Assembly (NCBI RefSeq): GCF_002056795.1
Contig: NZ_CP020104.1
Location: 7,511,501 to 7,575,500, forward strand
Direction: 5' to 3'
Source of the DNA: Spirosoma aerolatum
Lineage (GTDB): Bacteria > Bacteroidota > Bacteroidia > Cytophagales > Spirosomataceae
DNA length: 64,000 nt
This document shows positions 51,792 through 60,801 of this stretch, one piece after another (positions within the stretch are counted from its first letter, which is position 1; every line of letters starts with the position of its first letter). Below the pieces are notes generated by a model that did no database searches, was not told where the DNA came from, and saw only the letters and a program-made list of their open reading frames with translations. A program made the position numbers and the translations under genes.

Positions 51792-52283
51792 CCCATTAAG
51801 ATTATGCTGTTGAATTAAATACGTAAGCAATTGTCGGCAGCAGCGCAGACAAATCTGATACACCTCTTCGAAAACCTCAGGGCCTTCGTAATAGGGGTCT
51901 GGTACATCAGGATCGTCGCTGACATCCGGATCGAATTCGCGCAGCAGAAAGATCGTGTCAGTTGTATATAGGCCGGTGCTCCGGTAATTCAGCTTTTCGA
52001 TGGTTTCGAGGTTTTTCTCATCCATCGCTACAAAGTAGTTGAACTGCGCCAGGTCGTCGCCTGTCAGACGTCGGGCGCGGTGCGTAAGCGTAAGCCCATG
52101 TTCGAGAGCATTCTCACGTGTTCGCAGGTCGGGCAACTGGCCAATATGATAAGATGACGTACCGGCCGAATCGCAACTGATGTATTTTTCAAGCCCTTCT
52201 TCGGAGAGGAGCTGCCTAAAAATACCCTCCGCCACCGGCGACCGGCAGATGTTGCCTAAACAAACAAACAGAACGGAGATCAT
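51789..52283 (-). CDS. Low-molecular-weight protein tyrosine phosphatase
   Basis: A 164-residue cytoplasmic phosphatase. The start is ATG 52283, giving MISVLFVCLGNICRSPVAEGIF with the P-loop C-x5-R-S (CLGNICRS) right at the N-terminus, as the family requires. Upstream in-frame codons come only from the hairpin. The general acid lies in DVPDPYYEGPEVFEEVYQ (the DPYY loop). Such enzymes often regulate polysaccharide export kinases. It is downstream of the divIC-like gene, separated by a 31-bp hairpin. Confidence 0.93.
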   Translation of the reverse strand: MISVLFVCLGNICRSPVAEGIFRQLLSEEGLEKYISCDSAGTSSYHIGQLPDLRTRENALEHGLTLTHRARRLTGDDLAQFNYFVAMDEKNLETIEKLNYRSTGLYTTDTIFLLREFDPDVSDDPDVPDPYYEGPEVFEEVYQICLRCCRQLLTYLIQQHNLNG

Positions 52284-52293
52284 AGCTACAGGA

Positions 52294-52363
52294 AGCGAGG
52301 AGCATGGCGCGTGGAGCAAGGTGATAGTTAGTTCACCTTGCTCCACGCGCCATGCTCCTCGCT
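52294..52363 (-). terminator. 31-bp perfect hairpin after the divIC-like gene
   Basis: 52294-52324 pairs exactly with 52333-52363 around an 8-nt loop, the longest perfect stem in the window. The arms are built from GGAGC/GTGGAGC-like words. The right arm overlaps the divIC-like stop codon, and the left arm ends 11 nt before the phosphatase ATG. Confidence 0.85.
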
Positions 52364-52673
52364 ACTTTTCAAGGGGTTCATTGTTCTCGTCCACAATGAC
52401 GAACACATCCTCGCCAGGTTTCTTCATCAGGTATTTCTCCCGGGCAAATTTTTCCCGAAGCTGATCATTCCCCAGCAATTCCCGCCGTTCGGTTCGAACC
52501 GTTTCGATTTTCTCCTGATAAAACCGGACATCCTCTTCCAGCACATGGAGTTCCCACCAGTTTCGAATTTGCGTAGGCAAATCGTTGGCGTCGAAAAATA
52601 CCATCCATGCCAAAAGCCCTACGCCTGTGGCAACGTAGAAATTCCGAAGAGAGCGAAGGAGTTTTTGTAGCAT
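52362..52673 (-). CDS. Septum formation initiator, DivIC/FtsB-like
   Basis: A 103-residue bitopic membrane protein: a short N-terminus, one membrane helix (FYVATGVGLLAWMVFF, ~12-27), then a coiled-coil region (LEEDVRFYQEKIETVRTERRELLGND, ~46-70) and the conserved REKFAREKYLMKKPGEDVFVIV. This matches the FtsB/DivIC family, which recruits septal peptidoglycan synthesis proteins to the divisome. Its position right after eno is the usual one for ftsB in many bacteria. Both flanks carry hairpins built from related words. Confidence 0.9.
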   Translation of the reverse strand: MLQKLLRSLRNFYVATGVGLLAWMVFFDANDLPTQIRNWWELHVLEEDVRFYQEKIETVRTERRELLGNDQLREKFAREKYLMKKPGEDVFVIVDENNEPLEK

Positions 52674-52687
52674 GAGACAAAATGCGT

Positions 52688-52767
52688 GGAGCGTGGTGCA
52701 GGGGGCACGGAGAAATAGCAGCTACAGTCACTCTGCGCCCAACTCCATGCACCCTGCTCCTCGCTCC
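52688..52767 (-). repeat. Imperfect 25-bp inverted repeat after eno
   Basis: 52688-52712 and the complement of 52743-52767 differ at 4 of 25 positions. The arms contain GCGTGGAGC-type words like those of the hairpin on the other side of the divIC-like gene. It starts 4 nt after the eno stop and probably serves as its terminator. Confidence 0.65.
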
Positions 52768-52771
52768 TTAC

Positions 52772-54070
<1,299 letters not shown>

Positions 54071-54326
54071 TTAACAACAAAATAGCTATCGGTCCGGCGA
54101 TTCGGTGATCCGGCAGGCCGGTTTATCTGATTTGACGCACAGGCGCTTAGGCTTATGCACAAATCGAGCACAAAGTAACGAAATACAGGGCAAAACTTCA
54201 GAACCAGAATCGGATTGGTTTGTTACTTAATGAATAATTGATGGTCTTTATAGTCCTGAAACAGAAGTTATCAGAAATTTTTGTCTATTTGTGCCCTCAC
54301 AAATACCACCAAACGAACCAGATCCT

Positions 54327-54824
54327 ATGCGCGGGTTATTGTATTTTCTCCTGTTTTTATTAGTTGTGTTTGGCGTGCTCTACGCCCTGACCGGATGGAG
54401 TTATAGCGACGGCGAACGGGCCGGAACCGTCTCGAAATTCAGTCGGCGAGGCTTCATCTTTAAAACCTATGAAGGTGTTCTGAACGTAGGCGGTTTTTCC
54501 GGCGAAACCGGCTCATTGACACCGCAATATTTCGATTTTTCGGTGAAAGACGAAGACGTAGCCAAGCAGATTACCGACGCTGTAAAAACAGGTCAGCGCG
54601 TGACGCTACATTACGAAGAAAAGATCCTGAAATTCCCCTGGAATGGCGAAACCAAATATTACATTACAGGGGTAGAAATAGTAGGGCCGCCCCTGCGTCC
54701 TTACGGCGATGCGTCTGCGTATCCGGGTTATCAGCCGGGTCAGACGCAACCGCAATCAGGCCAACCGCAAGCTCAGCAGCCAGCTGCCTCGCAGGCCCCG
54801 GTCACATCAGACTCTATTCGCTAG
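54327..54824 (+). CDS. Small membrane-anchored conserved protein
   Basis: A 165-residue protein from ATG 54327 (an upstream in-frame TTG at 54291 is less likely). It has one N-terminal membrane helix (LLYFLLFLLVVFGVLYALTG), then a compact conserved region (YSDGERAGTVSKFSRRGFIFKTYEGVLNVGGF, FDFSVKDEDVAKQITDAVKTGQRVTLHYEEK) and a Gln/Pro-rich disordered tail. Similar small Bacteroidota proteins exist and are sometimes mislabelled 6-phosphogluconate dehydrogenase; there is no dehydrogenase fold here. Its function is unknown. It is divergent from eno and upstream of recA, ending at a hairpin. Confidence 0.75.
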   Translation: MRGLLYFLLFLLVVFGVLYALTGWSYSDGERAGTVSKFSRRGFIFKTYEGVLNVGGFSGETGSLTPQYFDFSVKDEDVAKQITDAVKTGQRVTLHYEEKILKFPWNGETKYYITGVEIVGPPLRPYGDASAYPGYQPGQTQPQSGQPQAQQPAASQAPVTSDSIR

Positions 54825-54837
54825 TGCAACTCCTAAC

Positions 54838-54882
54838 AACAGCCAGTTAATTGCTTAATTATGTTGCAATTAGCTGGCTGTT
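54838..54882 (+). terminator. 17-bp hairpin before recA
   Basis: 54838-54854 pairs with 54866-54882, with one mismatch that can form G-U, around an 11-nt loop. It starts 13 nt after the stop of the small membrane protein gene. Confidence 0.7.
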
Positions 54883-54944
54883 ACATTATTACTATTCCCT
54901 TAAAAACCCTCGGATAAAAAGCCCCAACTATTTTCGAAAACCGT

Positions 54945-54975
54945 TTGGTAATCCGGCCATTTTTGGGTAATTTTA
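54945..54975 (+). promoter_or_regulatory. Probable recA promoter
   Basis: TTG at 54945-54947, a 20-nt spacer and TAATTTTA (54968-54975) match the Bacteroidota promoter with one -7 mismatch; the recA ATG lies 23 nt downstream. No clear SOS-box palindrome was seen between it and the gene. Confidence 0.5.
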
Positions 54976-54998
54976 TCTGTTTAAACAACCAGCTTAAC

Positions 54999-56093
54999 AT
55001 GGCAAAATCAGACATGGCGCAAGCCACAGCATCTGCTAATGACAGTAAACTAAAAGCCCTTCAAACCACCATTGAAAAACTGGACAAAGCCTTCGGCAAA
55101 GGTACCGTAATGCGCCTGAGCGAAAGCAAAGTGGTTGATGTTCCAGTTATTTCAACCGGCTCCTTAGGTCTCGATCTAGCTCTCGGTATCGGGGGTATGC
55201 CACGTGGCCGTATCGTTGAAATTTATGGGCCAGAATCTTCTGGTAAAACCACGCTGACGATGCACTGCATCGCCGAAGCCCAAAAAACCGGCGGCCTCGC
55301 TGCTTTCATCGACGCTGAACACGCATTCGACCGTGTATATGCGGAAAAACTGGGTATTGATACAAAGAATCTGCTGATCTCACAACCCGATAATGGCGAA
55401 CAGGCCCTCGAAATTGCCGAACACCTGATTAGCTCAGGCGCTATTGATATCTGCGTGATTGACTCTGTTGCTGCGCTGGTTCCTAAAGCCGAAATCGAAG
55501 GCGAAATGGGCGAAAGCAAAATGGGTCTCCAGGCTCGTCTGATGTCGCAGGCGTTGCGGAAACTGACGGGTACTATTAATAAGACCGGCTGCTGCTGCAT
55601 ATTCATTAACCAGTTGCGCGAAAAAATTGGCGTAATGTTCGGTAACCCCGAAACAACCACGGGTGGTAACGCCCTGAAATTCTATTCGTCGGTTCGTCTG
55701 GACATCCGTCGGATTGGTCAGATCAAAGAAGGCGCCGATAATGTAGTAGGGAACCGCACCAAAGTGAAGGTGGTCAAGAACAAACTGGCTGCACCGTTCA
55801 AAGTGGTGGAGTTCGACATTATGTATGGCCAGGGTATTTCAAAAGTTGGTGAAGTACTCGACCTGGCGGTTGAAATGGAAATCGTGAAGAAATCAGGTTC
55901 CTGGTTCTCATACGGTGCCAACCGTCTGGCACAAGGCCGTGATGCTGTCAAAGAACTGTTGCTCGATAATCCTGAACTGATGGCTGAACTGGAAGGTAAA
56001 ATCCGGGCAAAAATCGCTGAAGACCAGGATGCTTTGCTTGACCCCGTTCTTGAAGGCACCGATGCCGACGATGAAGGTTTGCTTGACGATTAA
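54999..56093 (+). CDS. recA: Recombinase RecA
   Basis: A 364-residue protein from ATG 54999 ([15 protein letters not shown]). The frame is open upstream, but that stretch holds the promoter. The Walker A motif is [13 protein letters not shown], with [16 protein letters not shown], and the Walker B region is [23 protein letters not shown]. Loop segments [16 protein letters not shown] and [22 protein letters not shown] are intact. It forms nucleoprotein filaments for homologous recombination and the SOS response. Note [15 protein letters not shown] with three consecutive Cys before the conserved NQLR segment. An acidic C-terminal tail is present. Confidence 0.98.
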   Translation: MAKSDMAQATASANDSKLKALQTTIEKLDKAFGKGTVMRLSESKVVDVPVISTGSLGLDLALGIGGMPRGRIVEIYGPESSGKTTLTMHCIAEAQKTGGLAAFIDAEHAFDRVYAEKLGIDTKNLLISQPDNGEQALEIAEHLISSGAIDICVIDSVAALVPKAEIEGEMGESKMGLQARLMSQALRKLTGTINKTGCCCIFINQLREKIGVMFGNPETTTGGNALKFYSSVRLDIRRIGQIKEGADNVVGNRTKVKVVKNKLAAPFKVVEFDIMYGQGISKVGEVLDLAVEMEIVKKSGSWFSYGANRLAQGRDAVKELLLDNPELMAELEGKIRAKIAEDQDALLDPVLEGTDADDEGLLDD

Positions 56094-56109
56094 GGCATAT
56101 ATGCTTTAC

Positions 56110-56143
56110 AAAAAAGGGCAGGATTTGTTTCCAGCCCTTTTTT
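56110..56143 (+). terminator. recA intrinsic terminator
   Basis: AAAAAAGGGC at 56110-56119 pairs with GCCCTTTTTT at 56134-56143, with a T-run. It also overlaps the end of the convergent lipoprotein gene. Confidence 0.8.
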
Positions 56144-56720
56144 ATTTTACATAGGTACCGTTACTATATTTCAACTTCGTCAGAAACTTAATATTTTTAA
56201 ATGAGAGCGGATTCGGCGCTGCTGCATCCTGCACCTGATCGGGTATCATTCTAATATTAGCAGTACCTTTGATTTCACCGGAAACCTCATCGAAGGACTG
56301 AATCATTAATTGGGTTCCGGAACCAATCACAGGCTTATAGGTACCCCAGGGAAGTTTATTGCTTAAGGTTGTGAATGTACAGCCAATACTGTCGGTTCCG
56401 CAATACAAGGTTCGGTAGTCTACTTTAAATTTTGTTAGCGAACCCGGCTTTTTCGGAATATTAAATAGCGTCAGTGTCGCTAGTTTTTCGCCATTATCAG
56501 CGAATTCCGTAATGGTAATATCGAACGCATAGGCAGTACAAGGCACTCTCGATGCCGCAGCAATTCGTGCATTGCTTAACTCGTTTCCCTGTCGAGCTCC
56601 CGTAACCACTCCCCAATAATTTGTTGAATAAAGGTTGGGAATAGGAACAGAGGGCAATTCAGTAGCACAACTTAGCGGGACTAAGGCTACGAATAAAATA
56701 ACTTTTGGCACAATACCCAT
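56142..56720 (-). CDS. Lipoprotein of unknown function
   Basis: A 192-residue protein with a lipobox (LFVALVPLSCATELP, Cys18), not recognised. The mature part is beta-rich: TNYWGVVTGARQGNELSNARIAA, then AFDITITEFADNGEKLATLTLFNIP, GTYKPVIGSGTQLMIQSFDEVSGEIKGTANI and FKNIKFLTKLKYSNGTYVK. The pattern (a small molecule or metal exchange-type beta sandwich with a SGEIKGT strand) resembles the DUF6252-like lipoproteins of Bacteroidota, which is only a guess. It is convergent with recA. A 10-bp inverted repeat lies upstream. Confidence 0.65.
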   Translation of the reverse strand: MGIVPKVILFVALVPLSCATELPSVPIPNLYSTNYWGVVTGARQGNELSNARIAAASRVPCTAYAFDITITEFADNGEKLATLTLFNIPKKPGSLTKFKVDYRTLYCGTDSIGCTFTTLSNKLPWGTYKPVIGSGTQLMIQSFDEVSGEIKGTANIRMIPDQVQDAAAPNPLSFKNIKFLTKLKYSNGTYVK

Positions 56721-56782
56721 CTGACTCGTTCACAGCAATATCATACGTGTCGTTAATGATTTCTTATCAAAAAGCGAGCCAC

Positions 56783-56810
56783 ATACTATACATTTTCTAT
56801 TGTATAGTAT
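56783..56810. repeat. 10-bp inverted repeat upstream of the lipoprotein gene
   Basis: ATACTATACA (56783-56792) pairs with TGTATAGTAT (56801-56810), with an 8-nt loop. It lies 63 bp before the lipoprotein ATG at 56720, so it could be an operator or a leader hairpin. Confidence 0.5.
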
Positions 56811-56847
56811 CTTTAAGATTTCTCAAAAAAACTTAATCCGTACAAAA

Positions 56848-56872
56848 AAAGCTACCACAAAGGGGTAGCTTT
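56848..56872 (-). terminator. gltA terminator
   Basis: AAAGCTACC (56848-56856) pairs with GGTAGCTTT (56864-56872); on the minus strand a T-run of seven follows. It lies 25 nt after the gltA stop. Confidence 0.8.
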
Positions 56873-56897
56873 CAAAAAAGTATAAACAGAATACTAC

Positions 56898-58181
56898 TTA
56901 TCGATTTTCCAGTGAAACAAACTCGCGCAGCGTAGGCCCTGTATAAATCTGCCGGGGCCGACCGATAGGCTCTTTTTGCTCCCGCATTTCTTTCCATTGG
57001 GCAATCCAGCCGGGCAGACGGCCTATGGCAAACATAACCGTAAACATATTGGTCGGAATACCCAAAGCGCGGTAAATAATGCCCGAATAGAAGTCTACAT
57101 TCGGATATAGCTTACGCGATACAAAATAGTCATCGTGCAGAGCAGCCTCTTCCAGTCCTTTCGCAATTTCGAGTACCGGATCGTTAATACCCAATTTGGA
57201 TAAAACGTCATCGGCCGCTTTTTTGATGATTTTAGCGCGGGGGTCGAAGTTTTTGTAAACCCGGTGCCCAAAGCCGAATAGGCGGAAGCCCGTCGTTTTC
57301 GCATTTTTCGCCATGTCGACATATTTGGCAACATCGCCCCCATCGGCTTTAATATCTTCGAGCATCTCGATCACTTCCTGGTTGGCACCACCGTGTAGCG
57401 GTCCCCACAAAGCACTAATGCCTGCCGAAATGGACGAATAGATATTCGCCTGCGACGAACCTACCAGCCGAACCGTTGAGGTAGAACAGTTTTGCTCATG
57501 ATCGGCATGGAGGATCAGCAATACGTTCAGGGCTTCAACCACGACCGGATCAATTTTATAGTCCTCAACCGGCAACGAGAACATCATGTTCAGGAAGTTC
57601 GGAATATAGTCGAGGCTATTTTTGGGGTAGTTGATCGGATGCCCCTGCGAACGCTTGTACGACCAGGTAGCAATAGTTGGCAGTTTGGCCAGTAACCGGA
57701 TAATGTGCAGGTCTGTTTTATCGTCGCCCGACCCTTCCAGATCAGAATAAAACGCGCTCATGGCACTCACCAGCGACGCCAGTACACCCATTGGGTGAGC
57801 CTTCACGGGAAAACCATCAAAAATTTTCCGCATGTCTTCATTAACCAGCGTATGCCGACGAATGGAGTTTTCGAACTGGGAGTACTGGTCTTTCGTTGGC
57901 AATTCACCGTAAATGAGCAGGTAAGCTACTTCCAGAAACGACGCTTTAGCAGCTAAATCTTCGATGGCATACCCACGATATTGTAAAATACCCTGCTCAC
58001 CATCCAGAAACGTAATCGCGCTTTTGGTGGCACCGGTATTTTTATAACCCCGGTCTAAAGTTACGTAGCCGGTCTGATCACGGAGATTCGATATGTCGAA
58101 GGCTTTTTCATGTTCGGTTCCCTCCAGCGTTGGGAATGAATAGGACTTACCATCGACTGTTAATTCAGCGGTATTTGCCAT
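56898..58181 (-). CDS. gltA: Citrate synthase
   Basis: A 427-residue type II citrate synthase, the first step of the TCA cycle (oxaloacetate plus acetyl-CoA to citrate). Family segments are DGEQGILQYRGYAIEDLA, ADHEQNCSTSTVRLVGSSQANIYSSISAGISALWGPLHGGANQEV (conserved His residues), LFGFGHRVYKNFDPRAKII and VDFYSGIIYRALGIPTNMFTVMFAIGRLPGWIAQW (catalytic region), ending RPRQIYTGP. It is transcribed alone, with about 240 bp of gene-free sequence upstream and a terminator downstream. Confidence 0.97.
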   Translation of the reverse strand: MANTAELTVDGKSYSFPTLEGTEHEKAFDISNLRDQTGYVTLDRGYKNTGATKSAITFLDGEQGILQYRGYAIEDLAAKASFLEVAYLLIYGELPTKDQYSQFENSIRRHTLVNEDMRKIFDGFPVKAHPMGVLASLVSAMSAFYSDLEGSGDDKTDLHIIRLLAKLPTIATWSYKRSQGHPINYPKNSLDYIPNFLNMMFSLPVEDYKIDPVVVEALNVLLILHADHEQNCSTSTVRLVGSSQANIYSSISAGISALWGPLHGGANQEVIEMLEDIKADGGDVAKYVDMAKNAKTTGFRLFGFGHRVYKNFDPRAKIIKKAADDVLSKLGINDPVLEIAKGLEEAALHDDYFVSRKLYPNVDFYSGIIYRALGIPTNMFTVMFAIGRLPGWIAQWKEMREQKEPIGRPRQIYTGPTLREFVSLENR

Positions 58182-58419
58182 ACAAATTCAGGGGTAGAAT
58201 AAATCAGAGGTACTACAATAGCGGTTTGTTGAGTATCATGCTCAAGTAGCCGTTTAGAAACGTTTTACCCGTCAGGAAGCTCGTAGTAAAATTATCCGGG
58301 CGAGTCCACGACGGGCGAAATTAGCCGAAAAATTAAAACGACGAATGAAATTGTCGTAAAAAACCCAGATTACATTTATATTAAATTGTAACCCCGAAAA
58401 TCAACCGTATGTTCCCCGC

Positions 58420-59700
58420 TCATCGCTTATAGAAAATTCCTCCCTTCATCACGGTTCGAACGCGGTGTAAATCAGTAATGGTTTTTGTAGGATCGCCCTC
58501 TACTGCTACCAGATCGGCCAGTAAGCCTGGTCGTATACGCCCTCGATCAGTTACGTGGAAAACATCGGCATTGACCGAGGTCGCTGATCGTAACACATCG
58601 ACCGGCTTCATACCGTAATCGACCATCAGGTCTAGCTCGCGGGCATTATCGCCGTGACTAAAAACGCCCACATCACCCCCGGCAGCAATGGTTACACCAG
58701 CGTCCAGTGCCTGTTTGAATGTTACCCGCTTTTGTTTAAGTCGTTCTGGTTCAGGCGACTGTCCTTTTTTCCAGCCACGATACTGACTGATGGCGTCACC
58801 AGCCGCCAGCGTCGGACATAAGGCTGTGCTGTGTTGCTTCATTAGCGCAAATACCTCCGGCGTACCCGCATCGCCATGCTCGACGGTTTCGCAACCACCC
58901 AAAATAGCCCGACGCATCCCTTCGGCAGTGCTGGCGTGCGCGACAACAGCCCGACCGCTACTTTTTGCCACGTCTACGATCAATTTAATTTCATCGACGG
59001 TAAATGTTGGGCGGGCTTCGGCCATTAATCCCCAGCGATAATCGGCGTAAATTTTGATCGCATCGGCCCCTTTGCCAATCTGCCGCCGAACGGCTTTTAT
59101 CAGTGCATCATGTCCGTCGGCTTCTTCAGCCCCTTGCGGAACATCAATGTCAGGACTAAATCCTTTGGGCGCATAGCTCCCTGTTGCGATAAGCGCCCGG
59201 GTAACAATGATCATTCGAGGGCCTGGAATAATACCTTGATTGATAGCCTGTTTTAGGCCAACATCGTCATACTCGGCTCCTTCGGTGCCCAGATCCCGGA
59301 CGGTTGTAAACCCGGCCATCAGCGTTTTCTGGGCATGAACCGTTGCGCGGGCCGTTCGCAGAGAGCGGGCTTCTTTCAGGACCTGATCATCCCATGGGGT
59401 TTCGTTGTACGGATGCAGAAACAGGTGCGAGTGGCCCTCGATTAATCCCGGCAATAGGGTAGTTCCTTTAAGATCAATGACTTCGGCCCCTGCTGACGAG
59501 ACAGACGACGCCGTTCCCACAGCCTCTATTTTATCCGCTTTTACCCGCACAACCCAGCCTTCGTGGATTGTTTCGCCATCGAATATCCGATCTGGTTTAA
59601 GGAGGTATATCTGGCCCTGCCCGAAGCTCTGACCAGCTATATTGAACAAGACCATCAACAGGCCAGGCCGGAGCGTTGTCCAGACATTATGAAACGTCAT
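58420..59700 (-). CDS. Metal-dependent amidohydrolase, secreted
   Basis: A 426-residue protein of the imidazolonepropionase-like amidohydrolase group with an N-terminal signal (LLMVLFNIAGQSFGQ). Metal-site segments are H90-S-H92 (GLIEGHSHLFLH), a Lys in DAIKIYADYR (bridging ligand), VVAHASTAEG, TVEHGDAGTPE and the Asp in AAGGDVGVFSHG. These enzymes cleave cyclic amides, dipeptides or similar. The start at 59700 overlaps the 3' end of the transposase gene by 14 bp; an alternative ATG at 59655 would still keep most of the signal. Confidence 0.87.
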   Translation of the reverse strand: MTFHNVWTTLRPGLLMVLFNIAGQSFGQGQIYLLKPDRIFDGETIHEGWVVRVKADKIEAVGTASSVSSAGAEVIDLKGTTLLPGLIEGHSHLFLHPYNETPWDDQVLKEARSLRTARATVHAQKTLMAGFTTVRDLGTEGAEYDDVGLKQAINQGIIPGPRMIIVTRALIATGSYAPKGFSPDIDVPQGAEEADGHDALIKAVRRQIGKGADAIKIYADYRWGLMAEARPTFTVDEIKLIVDVAKSSGRAVVAHASTAEGMRRAILGGCETVEHGDAGTPEVFALMKQHSTALCPTLAAGDAISQYRGWKKGQSPEPERLKQKRVTFKQALDAGVTIAAGGDVGVFSHGDNARELDLMVDYGMKPVDVLRSATSVNADVFHVTDRGRIRPGLLADLVAVEGDPTKTITDLHRVRTVMKGGIFYKR

Positions 59701-60340
59701 TGTATTGCGTGTATTCAGGTTTTACGTATGTCCATTTCCAGTCCTGCCAGCGCTTACAAAAGCCTGCTTTTACTGGATTCTGCAAAATATACTGAACAAT
59801 TCGATTGAGTTCGTCGCGGTCGCGCACCAGCCGGTCATAATTTTTATCCTCCCAGAATTGGCCCTGTCGTTCCAGTAACTGATTACACTGCCGGGCCGAG
59901 AAACTCTTTATACTTTGCAGGATTTTCACCAATGGAAGAGCGGGTCGGCCCGATTCAGGATCAAAGAGTGAAAACGCAACATGAATATGATTGGGCATCA
60001 ATGTATAGGCAATCAAGTTATACGCTTTATCATCCCAATAGTGCACACTTTGGGCAACTAATTCAGCAATGGAATCGGTCGCCAGCCATCGAGGGCCATA
60101 ATCTGCCCGATCCATTACGTTGTCGTACTCGCCAAAATACATTCTTTCCAGCCGATCCAGTTCCTCCCGACTATGCCCCGGACGATTGAGTATCTGTTGT
60201 TTCTTTCCTGCATACTTATCGGCCATTCGTTCTTTTTCCGCTTGTTCAAGCGAGCCCCGAAGGCGTGTCGTAACAAAGAATGTTCCACCAAGGGGTTGCA
60301 AATGCGGCAGACCTTTGTACCAGTAGAAATCCGTATGCAT
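59687..60340 (-). CDS. REP-associated tyrosine transposase (RAYT, Y1/HUH family)
   Basis: A 217-residue single-stranded-DNA transposase-like protein related to IS200/IS605 TnpA. The HUH metal site is H118-x-H120 (LMPNHIHVAFSL) and the candidate nucleophile is Y168 (FWEDKNYDRLVRDRDEL). IVQYILQNPVKAGFC is typical of the RAYT branch. RAYTs are single-copy domesticated genes thought to act on REP palindromes rather than to move as an IS; a matching REP-like inverted pair exists at 63761-63913. The gene seems intact. It follows the small membrane protein by 21 bp and overlaps the amidohydrolase. Confidence 0.9.
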   Translation of the reverse strand: MHTDFYWYKGLPHLQPLGGTFFVTTRLRGSLEQAEKERMADKYAGKKQQILNRPGHSREELDRLERMYFGEYDNVMDRADYGPRWLATDSIAELVAQSVHYWDDKAYNLIAYTLMPNHIHVAFSLFDPESGRPALPLVKILQSIKSFSARQCNQLLERQGQFWEDKNYDRLVRDRDELNRIVQYILQNPVKAGFCKRWQDWKWTYVKPEYTQYNDVS

Positions 60341-60361
60341 AGCGTGTCAGGAATAGCTCTT

Positions 60362-60754
60362 TTATCGTAATCGACGCAGCAAGCCTTCACCGAAAATCAG
60401 CACGACCAGGCCTGGCAATAGAATAGCGCCCGCCCGAAAACCGGCTCCGGTCAATTTATAGATCCCGGTATTGTACTGGGTAAAACTTTGGAATAGATAA
60501 TAAGCTGATCCGGCCAGCAGAACGACCAGTAAACCAATCGCCATTGGCTGGCTCAACCGCCCCGCGAGCCAGGTGATCAGAATGGCGATGCCAACCACAA
60601 GAGACACAGTTCCCAGCGCTTTCGGAAACGTTTCAATAGCGGTATAATCAAAAAAGAACACCCCAGCCTGACCAATCAGATTGGGGTGCGCCAGTAGCCA
60701 GCCGTCCAGAACGACCAGCACCAAAAGCAAAACGTAAAAGAAGGGGTAACGCAT
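60362..60754 (-). CDS. Small four-helix membrane protein
   Basis: A 130-residue hydrophobic protein with four predicted membrane helices (FFYVLLLVLVVLDGWLL; ALGTVSLVVGIAILITWLAG; MAIGLLVVLLAGSAYYLF; AGAILLPGLVVLIFGEGLL). It is not recognised as a named family. It ends in basic residues (GEGLLRRLR), so the C-terminus is probably cytoplasmic. It is first in a same-strand run with the RAYT and amidohydrolase genes and lies 47 bp downstream of uvrA. Confidence 0.7.
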   Translation of the reverse strand: MRYPFFYVLLLVLVVLDGWLLAHPNLIGQAGVFFFDYTAIETFPKALGTVSLVVGIAILITWLAGRLSQPMAIGLLVVLLAGSAYYLFQSFTQYNTGIYKLTGAGFRAGAILLPGLVVLIFGEGLLRRLR

Positions 60755-60801
60755 AAAGCTGTTTTCGCAGGTTGTTTTTAACGCAACGAAAATAAGGACT
60801 T

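Noticed and set aside
54945..54998. Upstream extension of RecA from the TTG at 54945
   Set aside because: This stretch holds the likely promoter; ATG 54999 gives a normal RecA N-terminus.
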